Assembly (NCBI GenBank): GCA_019695185.1
Contig: JAIBAN010000027.1
Span: 17,216-81,215, forward strand
Direction: 5' to 3'
Length of the DNA: 64,000 nucleotides
DNA from: Blastocatellia bacterium
Lineage (GTDB): Bacteria > Acidobacteriota > Blastocatellia > Chloracidobacteriales > Chloracidobacteriaceae
Part shown: in pieces, positions 37,663-46,998 of the stretch
How the letters are laid out: each line of letters begins with the position of its first letter
Numbering within the stretch: the stretch's first letter is position 1
Position numbers and translations under genes: made by a program
The notes under the pieces: generated by a model
Seen by the model: the letters and a program-made list of their open reading frames with translations, nothing else
Told to the model about the DNA's origin: nothing
Database searches by the model: none

Positions 37663-38094
37663 TTATGGTGAGCGAAAAACCGGTTCATCCCAGACAACCG
37701 AGAAATCACACCAGCGGTCCTCCAAACGCACCTGACCTGAGATTTCCAACCGGGAACGGTCCAGCAGTCGCAGGGAAACTGCCCGCAGGTCAAAATGTTC
37801 CAACAGATACAAGCCGGCCTCGGTTTCATCATTATCGGGTTCATCCCATTGAGCTTCGGCCACCGCCCGCTGGGGATTGAGAAAAATCTGACATCCGAGC
37901 AAATACAAATGTGGCGGATAAAGAATCCAGGACCACTTCCCGGCTTCATCTTCGCCAGCCTCTTCAGCCAGGCGTTCGTCGCCATAAATCTCAATGTCCA
38001 ACCCGGCCATTTCGGCTGCACCAGTTCCCAGCCGCACGGACGATTTTTCCGTATCAATGCCAAAATCGGTTCCATCCAGGAAAAAATGATTCAC
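37663..38094 (-). CDS. Small acidic protein of unknown function
   Basis: I do not recognise this 143-residue protein. It is acidic, with predicted beta strands (DGTDFGIDTEKSSVRLG, YLLGCQIFLN) and no signal peptide. I use the GTG at 38094, which has AGGA about 9 nt upstream and lies 16 nt after the stop of the TPR protein gene; the longer ATG form would overlap that gene and translate its C-terminal codons in another frame. Coupling to the TPR-GGDEF gene suggests a shared role. Confidence 0.65.
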   Translation of the reverse strand: MNHFFLDGTDFGIDTEKSSVRLGTGAAEMAGLDIEIYGDERLAEEAGEDEAGKWSWILYPPHLYLLGCQIFLNPQRAVAEAQWDEPDNDETEAGLYLLEHFDLRAVSLRLLDRSRLEISGQVRLEDRWCDFSVVWDEPVFRSP

Positions 38095-38110
38095 AATATG
38101 TGTCGTCCTG

Positions 38111-40657
38111 TTAGCCCAGCGGCGGCGAGACAATAAAACGGTTGCCGCCGCCATCTTTGGCCAAATCCAGTGCCAGCGTGGCAGCCGCGACAATTCCTTC
38201 CGGAGTGGACTGAAACGGTCCGGCGGTGACCACCCCGATACTCACAGTGACCCATTCACCTGAAGTCGGATGCGGGAACCACAAGGCTTCGACCATCCCG
38301 CGCATCCGCTCCGCATAGGCGGCTCCGGCTTCCCCATTCATGCCGGTGACCAGGAACAAAAATTCCGCATTACCGCAATAAGCCAGAAAACGGTCGTCCG
38401 GGGTCACTTCAGCAGCCAGCATGTCTGCAATGGGATTCAGATAGGAATTGCGGGTTTCCGGGTCGCCAGTGCCATCGTTTTTTCCAAAACCATCCACCTT
38501 GATTTTGAAAACGGTCAGCGAACTGCCTGTAGCCGATACGAAGTGCCAGGCCAGTTCCAGTTGTTCCAGAAAAAGGGCGTTGCCGGGCAGTTCCGCCAGC
38601 CTGCCGGAAAGATGTTCCACAATGGCAACCGTTGAAATCTCGCCCGTGCGGATATCGGGCGGAAGCGTCCAGACCGGGCCGGAATCGGTGGAAACCGGTT
38701 CCGGAACATTCTGAAAAGAGACTTTGAAAGCGGTTGAATCCTCTGGCAACACCCATGCCTGTCCTGGGGACGGCTGGTGTTGAGCCAGATTGGCAGCCAG
38801 TTCAATGCGCATCATCGCCGATGCCGGAAGTTCCACGGTGGATTCAGGCAAAACCCAGGTTTTTTCCTCTACCGGAGGCGGCGGCAGGTTGGCCGTCCGG
38901 CTGACGGCCCAATCCGTGGGAGGCAGCGTGGTGGCCACAACCGGAGGCACCGGTAAAGCCGGGGTGGTTTTGACCGGTTCAGACAAATCAGATGTCTCCA
39001 GCGGAGCGGCGGCGGGTTCCGTTTCTGATTCAGTAAAATCGGCCAGGGCGCTGACCATGTCAAACCCTTCAATCGCAGACAGTTTCTTTCCTAAAGGACT
39101 GGTCCAGCCGGTCGGTTGCAATGGTTCCAGGGATGGATCCAGTTGATAGGCTTCGACCCGCATTTCCTCAGCGGATTTGGTCTGGTGGTGCATTTCATGA
39201 ATGCGGGCCAGTTCCAGGCATTGCCGGGCGGCCTTCCCTTTGTAACCGGCATCCAGATAACACTGTTTCAACTGCTGGCGGAGTTCAACACTTTCCGGTT
39301 GACCGGCCACCATCCCCTCCAGCAACCCAATCCGGGCGGAAACCAATTCCGGATTTTTGGTAAGCAGGGTTTCCAACAGTTCCACACTGTAATCGCCCGA
39401 TACCTGCATCGCAGCAGCCTTGTTCGTCAGCCCTTCCAGAGTTTCGGCTTCAACTTCGACTTCCCTTTCAACCGGGTTCACCGGTCCGATATTGGCCAAT
39501 TTGATGCGGAAGGTTTTTCGTTTGGGGGCCAAATGCACCAGCCGTTCCAGCGTTTGGCGGGCGGTGGCCTGGGCATGCTGCTGCAACGCCATTTCCACCA
39601 GTGTGTTGAGGGTGGTGGTCAAATTCCGCTTTTCCCCCATCTGTTCATAAATGTCCGCCAGCACTTGCAAGGCAGTCAGGTTTTTGTGGTCGGCCTCCAG
39701 AATTCCTTTCAACAAAGCCGTGGCCTTTTTCTTATGCCTCCGGTTGGTGATGTAGGGAACACACTGACGAATCACATCCACTGCCCGATGGTATTTGCGC
39801 TCATCCAGAAACAGCCGGGCGACTTCGAACAAATATTCGTAGCGGGAGGAATCCATCCCTGCCAGCCGGAGAAAAGAAACCTCCGCCTCGTCCAAAAAAC
39901 GGGCGCTCAGGCAGGTCCGCCCCAACAGCAGCACCAAATCCGCATCATCGGGAAACTGGTGCAGGAGTTCGCGCAGCATTTCCACCGCGCCTTGGGCATC
40001 GCCATGTTGGAGCGAATAGTCCACCAAGGCTTTGAGTGCGGGTTTGGAAGCCGGTTTGACCAGCAATGCCTTTTGAAAGGCATGCAGTCCGTCCACCACC
40101 TGCCCTTGTTTGTAAAATTCGCGGCCCGCCCAGATATAGGTTTCGTGTGCTTCGTCCACGAAATCGCACCCGAACAGGGCTTCGGCCAGTTCCATCTGAA
40201 TGTGAATGTTTTCCGGATAGAGCTTGACAGCCTCTCGCAACACCTTGACGGCATTCACATACTGGTGGGTGTTGCGGCAGGCTTGGGCGGCGCTTAGATA
40301 ATATTGCAACGCCTCAGCAGGCTGGCCCTGTTTGCGCACCAAATCAGCCAGGACCATGGCGATTCCGTAATCACTGGGGTCAAGGCGGTTGATTTTGCGG
40401 TACAGGGCGATGGCCTGGGGGGTTTGATTGTTTTTTCGGTAGTTTTCCGCCACCTTGAGGTATTTAAGGATGGCGTCCTTGTTTCGTTTGACCTGGGCAT
40501 AGAGACCGGCCAGCGTCAAATGGACAGTCAGGTCCGTGGGCTCGGCCTCAAGAACTTTCTCGTATTCCTTGATGGCAGCCTCAAGTTTCCCTTGCTGGAC
40601 GTACTTTTCAGCGGCTTTGACGGACTTTTCCTTACTAAATCCAAAGAAAAAAGACAT
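38111..40657 (-). CDS. TPR-repeat protein with a degenerate GGDEF domain
   Basis: The protein of 848 residues has at least ten tetratricopeptide repeats (about 15-520), a low-complexity Pro/Thr/Glu linker (about 520-690) and a C-terminal domain (about 690-848) with the layout of a GGDEF cyclase: an F-x-I-KVD region, then CGNAEFLFLV where GG[DE]EF should be, SIGVVTAGP and AKDGGGNRF. The catalytic GG[DE]EF is replaced by GNAEF, so it should not make c-di-GMP; such domains often bind GTP or serve as scaffolds. I start at the ATG at 40657 (CTATG context) rather than the TTG at 40663. It is probably cotranscribed with the small acidic protein. Confidence 0.83.
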   Translation of the reverse strand: MSFFFGFSKEKSVKAAEKYVQQGKLEAAIKEYEKVLEAEPTDLTVHLTLAGLYAQVKRNKDAILKYLKVAENYRKNNQTPQAIALYRKINRLDPSDYGIAMVLADLVRKQGQPAEALQYYLSAAQACRNTHQYVNAVKVLREAVKLYPENIHIQMELAEALFGCDFVDEAHETYIWAGREFYKQGQVVDGLHAFQKALLVKPASKPALKALVDYSLQHGDAQGAVEMLRELLHQFPDDADLVLLLGRTCLSARFLDEAEVSFLRLAGMDSSRYEYLFEVARLFLDERKYHRAVDVIRQCVPYITNRRHKKKATALLKGILEADHKNLTALQVLADIYEQMGEKRNLTTTLNTLVEMALQQHAQATARQTLERLVHLAPKRKTFRIKLANIGPVNPVEREVEVEAETLEGLTNKAAAMQVSGDYSVELLETLLTKNPELVSARIGLLEGMVAGQPESVELRQQLKQCYLDAGYKGKAARQCLELARIHEMHHQTKSAEEMRVEAYQLDPSLEPLQPTGWTSPLGKKLSAIEGFDMVSALADFTESETEPAAAPLETSDLSEPVKTTPALPVPPVVATTLPPTDWAVSRTANLPPPPVEEKTWVLPESTVELPASAMMRIELAANLAQHQPSPGQAWVLPEDSTAFKVSFQNVPEPVSTDSGPVWTLPPDIRTGEISTVAIVEHLSGRLAELPGNALFLEQLELAWHFVSATGSSLTVFKIKVDGFGKNDGTGDPETRNSYLNPIADMLAAEVTPDDRFLAYCGNAEFLFLVTGMNGEAGAAYAERMRGMVEALWFPHPTSGEWVTVSIGVVTAGPFQSTPEGIVAAATLALDLAKDGGGNRFIVSPPLG

Positions 40658-40677
40658 AGCCAACCTTAGCTGTTTGC

Positions 40678-40877
40678 GAGTTCTGAATTCTGAGTTCTGA
40701 GTTCTGAGTTCTGAATTTTGAGTTTTGAGTTTTGAGTGAACCGGCGCGTCGTTTGCTTTTATATCCGGAAAAACAATGTTGGGTTCATTGGGTCAGGACA
40801 GCTTTTTATGGCGCTAAGACTAGCGCAGTTGGCTTCAAATTCAAAACTCAAAACTCAAAACTCAAAACTCAAAACTA
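40678..40877. repeat. Inverted 7-bp repeat cassette (TGAGTTC, TGAGTTT)
   Basis: The left arm (40678-40736) has TGAGTTC then TGAGTTT units; the right arm (about 40834-40877) is AAAACTC units. The last unit overlaps the TAG stop codon of the M36 gene (complement of 40875-40877). Confidence 0.9.
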
Positions 40878-43817
40878 CTTCAGGCTGCCGCCGCTGACTT
40901 TCACATCGTCAAGGTACCATCCATCCCGTTGATTGAACGCATCACTCATCAGGCGAAAGCGGATTTTCAGCTTTTTGGTTCCATCAAACCGGGAAAGAGG
41001 AATCTGCACCGAGGTGAATTCCGGCTGGGTGTCGGAAAAAGCCGCCACCACCTGCCAGGGCTGACCAGCCCCGGTCTTGACTTCGACCAAACCAAAATCA
41101 AACCCTTTTTCAATGTCAAACCGGTGGTTGAACGTCAAAACAGCTCCAATGGTCTCACTCAAATTGAAGCCCGGCCCTTGCAAAATCAGATTGGCACGCG
41201 CCGGATAGTCTCCCTTGGGGCTGTCAGTCCATGAATGGGTGGGGCTTTTGGCAAAACGCGTCGTCAGTTCCCAGCCTGCTTTTGGTTTCCAGCGCTCGGC
41301 CCCGGTTTCAAAGGCATCTTCAAAGAGGGTGACCCGTTTTCCGGCTTTGATGCGGGCTGTCAAGGTCCCTCCGGTACCGGAATGGGTTACCGTGATGTCG
41401 CCCCCCAGAGCTGCCTGCACTACCCCGTCGTTTTTGGCTCCGGCGACTCCCACCCGAACCGGAATGGCTCCCTGAAACAGTCCTGGAATATTTTGGGTTT
41501 CCGCCACAGTCAGCAGTTCCTCATCCCCGGTGGTCGTAGTCACGACCACATTCATCGTTCCGGCCCCGGCCAGGGCAGCGGCTCCCACTGAAAACGTCAG
41601 CATTTCCCCATCAGCCACCAGCGCAGCGCCAAAGGTTACCCGCCCGGCATCGTCGGCAAAGGGCGGCAAGTCAAACGCCTGCCGGACCGTCATCAGGCCC
41701 CCGCCAAACGCCTCGGCGGAAAAGCCCATGCCGCGCTTGGCAAAACCCCGCCAAATCAATGTCTGATTGGCTCCCTGGTTCAGTGCCCGGTCAGCCAGCA
41801 GCAGAGCGTCCCGCCCGTCAATCATGGAAGGTCCGGTCGGAGTCAGGGTGAGCGCGGTCAGAACCAGCCGTTCGATGGCGACCCGGCCCGGCTCGAAACC
41901 ATACCGGGCAATGAAATTTGCCCGTACCTCCCACAAGGCGGAGCACCAGACTTCACCGACTTTATGAATCTGGGTCGGGTCGTCGGGGTATCTCGTCTGA
42001 GCCGGGTCAATATCGGCATAGGTCAACGGGTTGACCGTCATGTCCGTGCTGTAGGCAAAGCGGCGCAGCCCGCGTTCGAAGTTTTGCGAAACATAGCTTC
42101 CAAAAGGATAGGCTCCCCGCAGGTCGTCTTCCGGTTTGGTCAGAATCGAGAGCGCAAACCAGTCGGACCAGCCTTCACCCATGCCGGAACTTTGCAGCGG
42201 ATTGAGGGCGGTGACATCCGCCGGACCTCCTACCAGCCGGTTGGTCAGGCCGTGGGTATATTCATGACAAATGATTTCGGCATCATACGAGGTATCCAGC
42301 TTGGGCACGGCGCGGGTCCAGAAATAGAGGTTCATGCGACCCGACGCGCCGTCCTCAGAGGTGGCAAAAGCGGCATTATTGATGCGGGTCGTGTCCTGGA
42401 CAATCACAATCACAGGGTCATTTCCCCGCCCGCCCAGGTTGAAATTATCCCGTTGAAAGTTTCCTGCCGCCTCATCAAAACCCAGCCGATAGAGGTAATC
42501 GTGCATGAAGTTGGTCCAGTAAAAAGCACTGGTTACAGCAGCAGATTCAAATTTTTCGGGTTCTTGAAGCGGGTCCCGCAACACCAGCGGGAAAGAAAAG
42601 TCGAGGGTTTCCGAAACCGGCTGAAACCCGTTCTGCTCACTCCCAGTCTGGCTTTTCAAGGCCCGGACGTTGTTCCCTTCGGTGGTCTTGCGGGCGAGGT
42701 CAACCCAACCGGCAGGCGATGCCGCCGGGTCCCCCGATAGTGAACGCGCCGCACGGGTGGTGAGCGCCGGAGTTCCTCCCGTCCGGGGCAGGTTTGGCTG
42801 CGGCGTGAGGCTGAAGACCTGCGCCATCGGCGTTTCATTTGCCACTTCCCACGTGTGATTTGTCATTGAAGTGACAACCGGAACTTCCGGAATCGAATTG
42901 GCTGAACTCTGCTTTCCCTGAATCCTGAACCCTGAACCCTGAACCCTGGATTCAGCGGAATACCAAGTGAGATTCCACTTGCGTAACACTTCCCCACGTT
43001 CCGCATCCACATACATCCGCCAGACATCGGGAGTTCCCCAGGGCTGAAGAGTCACCTCCCACGCCGGTCGGAGGATTTCACGGGAAAACGGAACCCAGAC
43101 AAACCGGGATTTCAAAGGAACCTGCAACTCCGCCACAGTTTCCAGGCCGCATGCCTGCAAGGCCAGCCGGTGGGCAGCCGACGCATCAATCCGGTGCGGA
43201 GCCTGGACCGAACCGGCGGAAACTTCCGGCGCGTAGATTTCGCCTGCCACCGAAAGCAGTTCTCCGTTCAGAAAAGCCGCTTTCAACCCGCCCCCGACTA
43301 TCGGAGCGCCGGCATAGGACTGGTCCAACCGGAGATGGGTCAGGCCGGTTCCAGGCGTCTGAAATGAATGCACCACGGTCAGTTCGGTCGCCTGTCTGGC
43401 TCCGGACGGATTCCATAAATCGGCATGTTCGGCCACAAAACTCCGGACTGTTGTTTCCGGATGCTGCCGGGACTGACCAAACGTCAATGTTCCGGTTTCA
43501 GCATAGACATACCGGGCGGTTCCGGTGCGGGGACTCCAGCGCACCTGAGCCTGCGGCAAGGAGCGGTGCAAGCGCTCCAGCGCAGCCTGCTGGCGGGGTT
43601 GTTCCGCCTCGCTGGCCTGGACTGCCGCTGTCATCCGGAGCGTTTCACCATCAGGCAGCGCAGCTTCCATCATCAGACCGGCTGACGGACCTGACGTTTC
43701 CTGAGCCCGTCCCCGCAGCAGGCTTCCGGTCGAAACCAGAACTGCCACCGCCAACAACCACAAACCGAACCGGAACAGACGCCGGTTTCCCCAACGAAAT
43801 TGTGACCGAAACAACAT
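40875..43817 (-). CDS. Secreted M36-family (fungalysin) metallopeptidase
   Basis: The 980-residue preproprotein has a signal-anchor-like N-terminus (GLWLLAVAVLVST), an FTP/PepSY-type propeptide (about 60-290) and the M36 catalytic domain with HEYTH (His518-His522) and the third zinc ligand Glu548 in GMGEGWSDW, followed by a C-terminal beta domain of about 180 residues (ARANLILQGPGF, YLDDVKVSGGS) that may bind substrate. M36 enzymes are thermolysin-like secreted endopeptidases known from fungi and some bacteria. About residues 288-300 ([13 protein letters not shown]) translate a GGGTTCA heptamer array inserted into the propeptide. Confidence 0.93.
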   Translation of the reverse strand: MLFRSQFRWGNRRLFRFGLWLLAVAVLVSTGSLLRGRAQETSGPSAGLMMEAALPDGETLRMTAAVQASEAEQPRQQAALERLHRSLPQAQVRWSPRTGTARYVYAETGTLTFGQSRQHPETTVRSFVAEHADLWNPSGARQATELTVVHSFQTPGTGLTHLRLDQSYAGAPIVGGGLKAAFLNGELLSVAGEIYAPEVSAGSVQAPHRIDASAAHRLALQACGLETVAELQVPLKSRFVWVPFSREILRPAWEVTLQPWGTPDVWRMYVDAERGEVLRKWNLTWYSAESRVQGSGFRIQGKQSSANSIPEVPVVTSMTNHTWEVANETPMAQVFSLTPQPNLPRTGGTPALTTRAARSLSGDPAASPAGWVDLARKTTEGNNVRALKSQTGSEQNGFQPVSETLDFSFPLVLRDPLQEPEKFESAAVTSAFYWTNFMHDYLYRLGFDEAAGNFQRDNFNLGGRGNDPVIVIVQDTTRINNAAFATSEDGASGRMNLYFWTRAVPKLDTSYDAEIICHEYTHGLTNRLVGGPADVTALNPLQSSGMGEGWSDWFALSILTKPEDDLRGAYPFGSYVSQNFERGLRRFAYSTDMTVNPLTYADIDPAQTRYPDDPTQIHKVGEVWCSALWEVRANFIARYGFEPGRVAIERLVLTALTLTPTGPSMIDGRDALLLADRALNQGANQTLIWRGFAKRGMGFSAEAFGGGLMTVRQAFDLPPFADDAGRVTFGAALVADGEMLTFSVGAAALAGAGTMNVVVTTTTGDEELLTVAETQNIPGLFQGAIPVRVGVAGAKNDGVVQAALGGDITVTHSGTGGTLTARIKAGKRVTLFEDAFETGAERWKPKAGWELTTRFAKSPTHSWTDSPKGDYPARANLILQGPGFNLSETIGAVLTFNHRFDIEKGFDFGLVEVKTGAGQPWQVVAAFSDTQPEFTSVQIPLSRFDGTKKLKIRFRLMSDAFNQRDGWYLDDVKVSGGSLK
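42916..42956. repeat. 7-bp array inside the M36 peptidase gene
   Basis: Four to five AGGGTTC/AGGATTC heptamers, in the stop-free orientation relative to the gene, encode the linker VQGSGFR in the propeptide region. Confidence 0.9.
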
Positions 43818-43936
43818 ACTGACAAACTTTCCAGGTTTGGACTTTCGGAAAAAGTCCGGGTTATGCCTTCAGGCAGGAAAACCACATTGAACCAAACTCT
43901 CTCTGGTTTTTCACGCCGGAAGGAGAACTCTACCCC

Positions 43937-44320
43937 CTAGGCTTGCAGTTCCGCCAGCACCGGCGCGGGATTCCAATAGCCAACCAGCTTCTGAATTTTT
44001 CCGGACTCCTGAAAGGTAAACACATCAATCCCTTCAAATTGAACAGCCCGGCCATTTTTTCCCTGTCCTGTGGCCGACCATCTGACAGCCACTTCAGCTC
44101 CAACGACAAACATGCTTTCCGCCTGCATGTGGACGGTTTCGAATCCGGCGCTGATGGCCAGAAAAAACTGGCGAATGGCTTCGGTTCCGTGCAAACCGGG
44201 ACTGTTGGCCGGGTCGAAATGCGCGGCATCCTCGGCAAACGAACTGACAAACGCCTCAACGTCGAGCGCGCTGACAGCGGCAAAATAGTTGATAACAGCT
44301 TGTTGCAACAGATCTGACAT
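43937..44320 (-). CDS. SnoaL-like / NTF2-fold protein
   Basis: The 127-residue protein fits the SnoaL/NTF2 family: YFAAVSALDVEAFVSSFAEDAAHFDP, then GTEAIRQFF and RAVQFEGIDVFTF. Such small cone-shaped folds bind or isomerise small organic molecules. The start at 44320 is fixed by AAGGAG 9 nt upstream; the open frame continues 29 codons upstream but has no such site. It follows the SRPBCC gene after 31 nt and is probably cotranscribed with it. Confidence 0.88.
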   Translation of the reverse strand: MSDLLQQAVINYFAAVSALDVEAFVSSFAEDAAHFDPANSPGLHGTEAIRQFFLAISAGFETVHMQAESMFVVGAEVAVRWSATGQGKNGRAVQFEGIDVFTFQESGKIQKLVGYWNPAPVLAELQA

Positions 44321-44351
44321 GGGTTGTACTCCTTCTTTCATGGTCATTGTT

Positions 44352-44894
44352 TCATTTGCGAAGGTTATGAGGAAAGGTGGGTCCGGGCGGAGCCGGAATC
44401 CGGGCAAGTTCCTGGTGCGAATTGGCCCGCCGCCGGAGCAATTCCAGCTTGAGACTTTCTTCGCCCCGTGCCATGGCCCACTTGTGATTGGCCGAAAAAA
44501 TTGGTTTCAACAGAAAGGAAAGCAGGCGCAGGATTGGTTTTTCCGCCCTGATGCTCCAATCGTAGGTAATCTCGGCAATGCTCCCGTTCTGAACCAGCGT
44601 CCAGACGCCCTGACCAACAAAGTCACCGATGGCTTCGAGGGAAAAGCCATGCGGAGCCTGCGACGTTGTGACCCGAAACGACCAGCGCAAGGTATACGGC
44701 AGCCAGCCTTTGGTGTAGAGGGAAACCAGTTTGCCGACTCCGTTCGGGTCGCCGGGTTCGAGCACGTTGACTTCAAGATAAACTGACGGCCACCAAACCG
44801 ACAGGGATTCAACATCACTGAGAATGTCGGAAACTTCCTGAATGGTTCCGGTGACACGCCAGTGCGTGGTGAAATGATAGTTGTTGCCAGCCAT
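44352..44894 (-). CDS. SRPBCC (START-like) family protein
   Basis: The 180-residue protein has the helix-grip pattern of polyketide-cyclase/START-like proteins: HFTTHWRVTGTIQEVSDILSDVESLSVWWPSV at the N-terminus, a long beta sheet and an amphipathic C-terminal helix (KWAMARGEESLKLELL). This fold has a deep hydrophobic pocket for lipids or aromatics. With the SnoaL-like protein it may form a small-ligand handling pair; no polyketide genes are near. Confidence 0.85.
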   Translation of the reverse strand: MAGNNYHFTTHWRVTGTIQEVSDILSDVESLSVWWPSVYLEVNVLEPGDPNGVGKLVSLYTKGWLPYTLRWSFRVTTSQAPHGFSLEAIGDFVGQGVWTLVQNGSIAEITYDWSIRAEKPILRLLSFLLKPIFSANHKWAMARGEESLKLELLRRRANSHQELARIPAPPGPTFPHNLRK

Positions 44895-44898
44895 GAGG

Positions 44899-45057
44899 AG
44901 TTGAGAATTGAGAATTGAGAATTGAGAATTTGCTTTTCCTACGTCGGTACGTGCAATTGAAGATTGCTCATTGCTTCTGAATTTTTCGCTCCCAGCGAAA
45001 AAAAGGGAGGGGACTGAATTCCGGACTTCTCAATTCTCAATTCTCAATTCTCAATTC
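44899..45057. repeat. Inverted 7-bp repeat cassette (TGAGAAT / AATTCTC)
   Basis: Left arm 44899-44930, right arm 45031-45057, with a central 9-bp hairpin TTTTTCGCT-CCC-AGCGAAAAA (44982-45002). The right arm ends 2 nt before the stop codon of the DUF486 gene. Confidence 0.9.
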
Positions 45058-45059
45058 TT

Positions 45060-45395
45060 TCATTTTCCTGTGGGCAGGAAGGCAAAATAAACGGCTGCCA
45101 GAATCAACAGCATGGCAATCAGGATATTCCAGGTCGGCTGCTGGCGCAGATAGAAAATGGCAAAACCAATAAACACGACCATTGTGATGACTTCCTGGAT
45201 GATTTTCAGTTGAAAGGCGGTAAACACACCATAGCCCAGGCGATTGGCCGGAACTTGCAGGCAATATTCGAAAAAGGCAATGCCCCAACTGATGAGGATG
45301 ACTTTCCAGAGGGAGGTTTCGCGGTGTTTCAGATGACCATACCAGGCAATGGTCATAAACAGATTACTGGCAACCAGAAGGGCAATGGTTTTCAT
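45060..45395 (-). CDS. DMT-like membrane protein (DUF486)
   Basis: The 111-residue protein has four hydrophobic segments and matches the short DUF486 family of the drug/metabolite transporter clan (LFMTIAWYGHLKH, ILISWGIAFFEYCLQVPANRLGY, ITMVVFIGFAIFYL). Function is unknown; members of this size likely act as dimers. Its ATG overlaps the stop of the upstream GGDEF regulator by 4 nt (ATGA), so translation is coupled. Confidence 0.9.
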   Translation of the reverse strand: MKTIALLVASNLFMTIAWYGHLKHRETSLWKVILISWGIAFFEYCLQVPANRLGYGVFTAFQLKIIQEVITMVVFIGFAIFYLRQQPTWNILIAMLLILAAVYFAFLPTGK

Positions 45396-46363
45396 GGAAA
45401 ATTGGGCAACTGGATTTCAAGTGGTGTGACCCAACGAGAGTTGCGGCGGTCCAGCAAATAAAAGCTGCCGCCTCTGAGTTTGGCCTGTTTTTTGAGTTCG
45501 GCGGCAATCTGGGCAATTTGGCCCGGATGCGAAACATAATGCCCGTCGCTAATCACAACAGCCAGCGCTATCGCCAGCAATGGAACCAGCCCGTGATTTC
45601 CCTGGCGGTCAGTCACCACCACGCCGCCCCGTGCCAAATCCTCTTCGTTGTAAAAATCTCCAATTTCGGAATCAAAATGCTGAATAATGTTTTTGCAGAA
45701 TTTCTCGCTGCGTTCCGGAGCCGTCACGATAATAAAATCATCGCCGCCGATATGGCCGACAAAATCGGTTTCCAAATCCCCGATTTCATTCACGGCAGTG
45801 GTCAACACATTGGCCGTGTAATTGAGCACTTCGTCGCCTGCCGCATATCCGTAGACATCATTGTAGGCTTTGAAATTGTTCAAATCCGCATAAATCACCG
45901 AAAACGGAATGCCCGCTTTCAAATTGGTCTTGATAATGGACTGAATCTGGAGGTTTCCCGGCAGCCCGGTCAGCGGGCTGGCCTGCAACTCGCGCCATTG
46001 CCGCCGCAAATGGGAGTCAATCCGGGCAATCAGTTCGGAAAACTTGAAGGGCTTGGTGACGTAATCATCCGCGCCCAGTTTGAAGCCTTCGACCACATCC
46101 TCTTCGCGTTTGCGGGCCGTCAGCATGACAATCGTGGCATGGCAGGTGCGCGGGTTGCGCCGCAATTTGAGGCAGATTTCGTGGCCGCTCATGCCCGGCA
46201 TCATGACATCGAGCAAAACCAGCCGGATGTCGCCCTGGGCCGCAATTTTCAGTGCTTCCTCGCCGGAGGCAGCTTCCTCTACCTGATAGTGCTTACTGAG
46301 CACTGTCACCAACATTTTTCTGAGACTTTGGTCGTCATCAACAACCAGGATTTTATCGGCCAT
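45392..46363 (-). CDS. Response regulator with GGDEF (diguanylate cyclase) output
   Basis: The 323-residue protein has a receiver domain (DDD at 9-11, phosphoacceptor Asp52 in LVLLDVMMPGMSG, Lys104 in VTKPF) and a GGDEF domain with an intact GGDDF site (206-210) preceded by LTGLPGN and the metal region VIYADLNNFKAYND. It probably makes c-di-GMP when phosphorylated. The RxxD inhibitory site is absent (ETDF in its place), so feedback inhibition is not expected. The start has CTATG context. It is the only active-looking cyclase in the window; its kinase is not adjacent. Confidence 0.93.
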   Translation of the reverse strand: MADKILVVDDDQSLRKMLVTVLSKHYQVEEAASGEEALKIAAQGDIRLVLLDVMMPGMSGHEICLKLRRNPRTCHATIVMLTARKREEDVVEGFKLGADDYVTKPFKFSELIARIDSHLRRQWRELQASPLTGLPGNLQIQSIIKTNLKAGIPFSVIYADLNNFKAYNDVYGYAAGDEVLNYTANVLTTAVNEIGDLETDFVGHIGGDDFIIVTAPERSEKFCKNIIQHFDSEIGDFYNEEDLARGGVVVTDRQGNHGLVPLLAIALAVVISDGHYVSHPGQIAQIAAELKKQAKLRGGSFYLLDRRNSRWVTPLEIQLPNFP

Positions 46364-46374
46364 AGGTCTATGCT

Positions 46375-46968
46375 CTAGGATTCAGAATCAGGGTGCCGCA
46401 GGAAAAAGTGCCGGAGGTCATAATAGATAGAGAAACACCAAAACGCAAAAAACATCAAGAAACCAAGGATTTTGGCCACTATTGGCAGAACTATGCTGAT
46501 ATAAGCCCAGATTCCCAAACCAATCAGAACCAAACCCCATCCACCCAGCCGCAGAAACCCTTTTTCCCACCAACGAATTTCCGACGTTATTGGCTCTTTT
46601 GAGGCTGGTCGAAATTTTTCGAAACCAGAGCGAAGCCCAAACCACAACATTGGCAAAAAAACTGATGGAATATACCCAATGGGCAAGTGAATCCAACCAT
46701 ATTCTTGGACCAGATTGAAAAAATAAAATAAGCCGAAAACCCAACTCACCACCGCCCGTATCTGAACCCAGCCAGTGACAGGCAAACGCTGTGGCTCCGG
46801 TTCGCCAATCGTGACCTCAATGCGGGTGTGCGGCAGGGTATGCCCGGTGACGGGTACCACCGCCGCACAACGGGAACAGGAATTGGAAAGCGGGTCAAAG
46901 CAATCCGTTTGATGGCAGATTTCGCACCGAACCGGCAGCGTCTCGCGTTTGATCTGCAATGTCGCCAT
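46375..46968 (-). CDS. Zinc-ribbon membrane protein
   Basis: The protein (197 residues from the ATG at 46968) opens with a putative zinc ribbon (CEICHQTDCFDPLSNSCSRC), then has four hydrophobic segments (about 70-180). It is the third zinc-ribbon membrane protein in the window, built like the one at 31280. Function unknown. A GTG start four codons upstream is possible. Confidence 0.7.
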   Translation of the reverse strand: MATLQIKRETLPVRCEICHQTDCFDPLSNSCSRCAAVVPVTGHTLPHTRIEVTIGEPEPQRLPVTGWVQIRAVVSWVFGLFYFFNLVQEYGWIHLPIGYIPSVFLPMLWFGLRSGFEKFRPASKEPITSEIRWWEKGFLRLGGWGLVLIGLGIWAYISIVLPIVAKILGFLMFFAFWCFSIYYDLRHFFLRHPDSES

Positions 46969-46998
46969 AAACCTATTCACACCCGGTTGAACATCCGG

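Noticed and set aside
37617..38075. 152-residue minus-strand frame
   Set aside because: It overlaps the better supported 143-residue frame (GTG with ribosome binding site, 16 nt after the TPR gene) in another phase and has an unlikely Trp/Arg/Cys-rich composition.
44982..45002. Hairpin as Rho-independent terminator
   Set aside because: Its T and A runs form the stem itself, and no T-run follows on either strand in the needed place.
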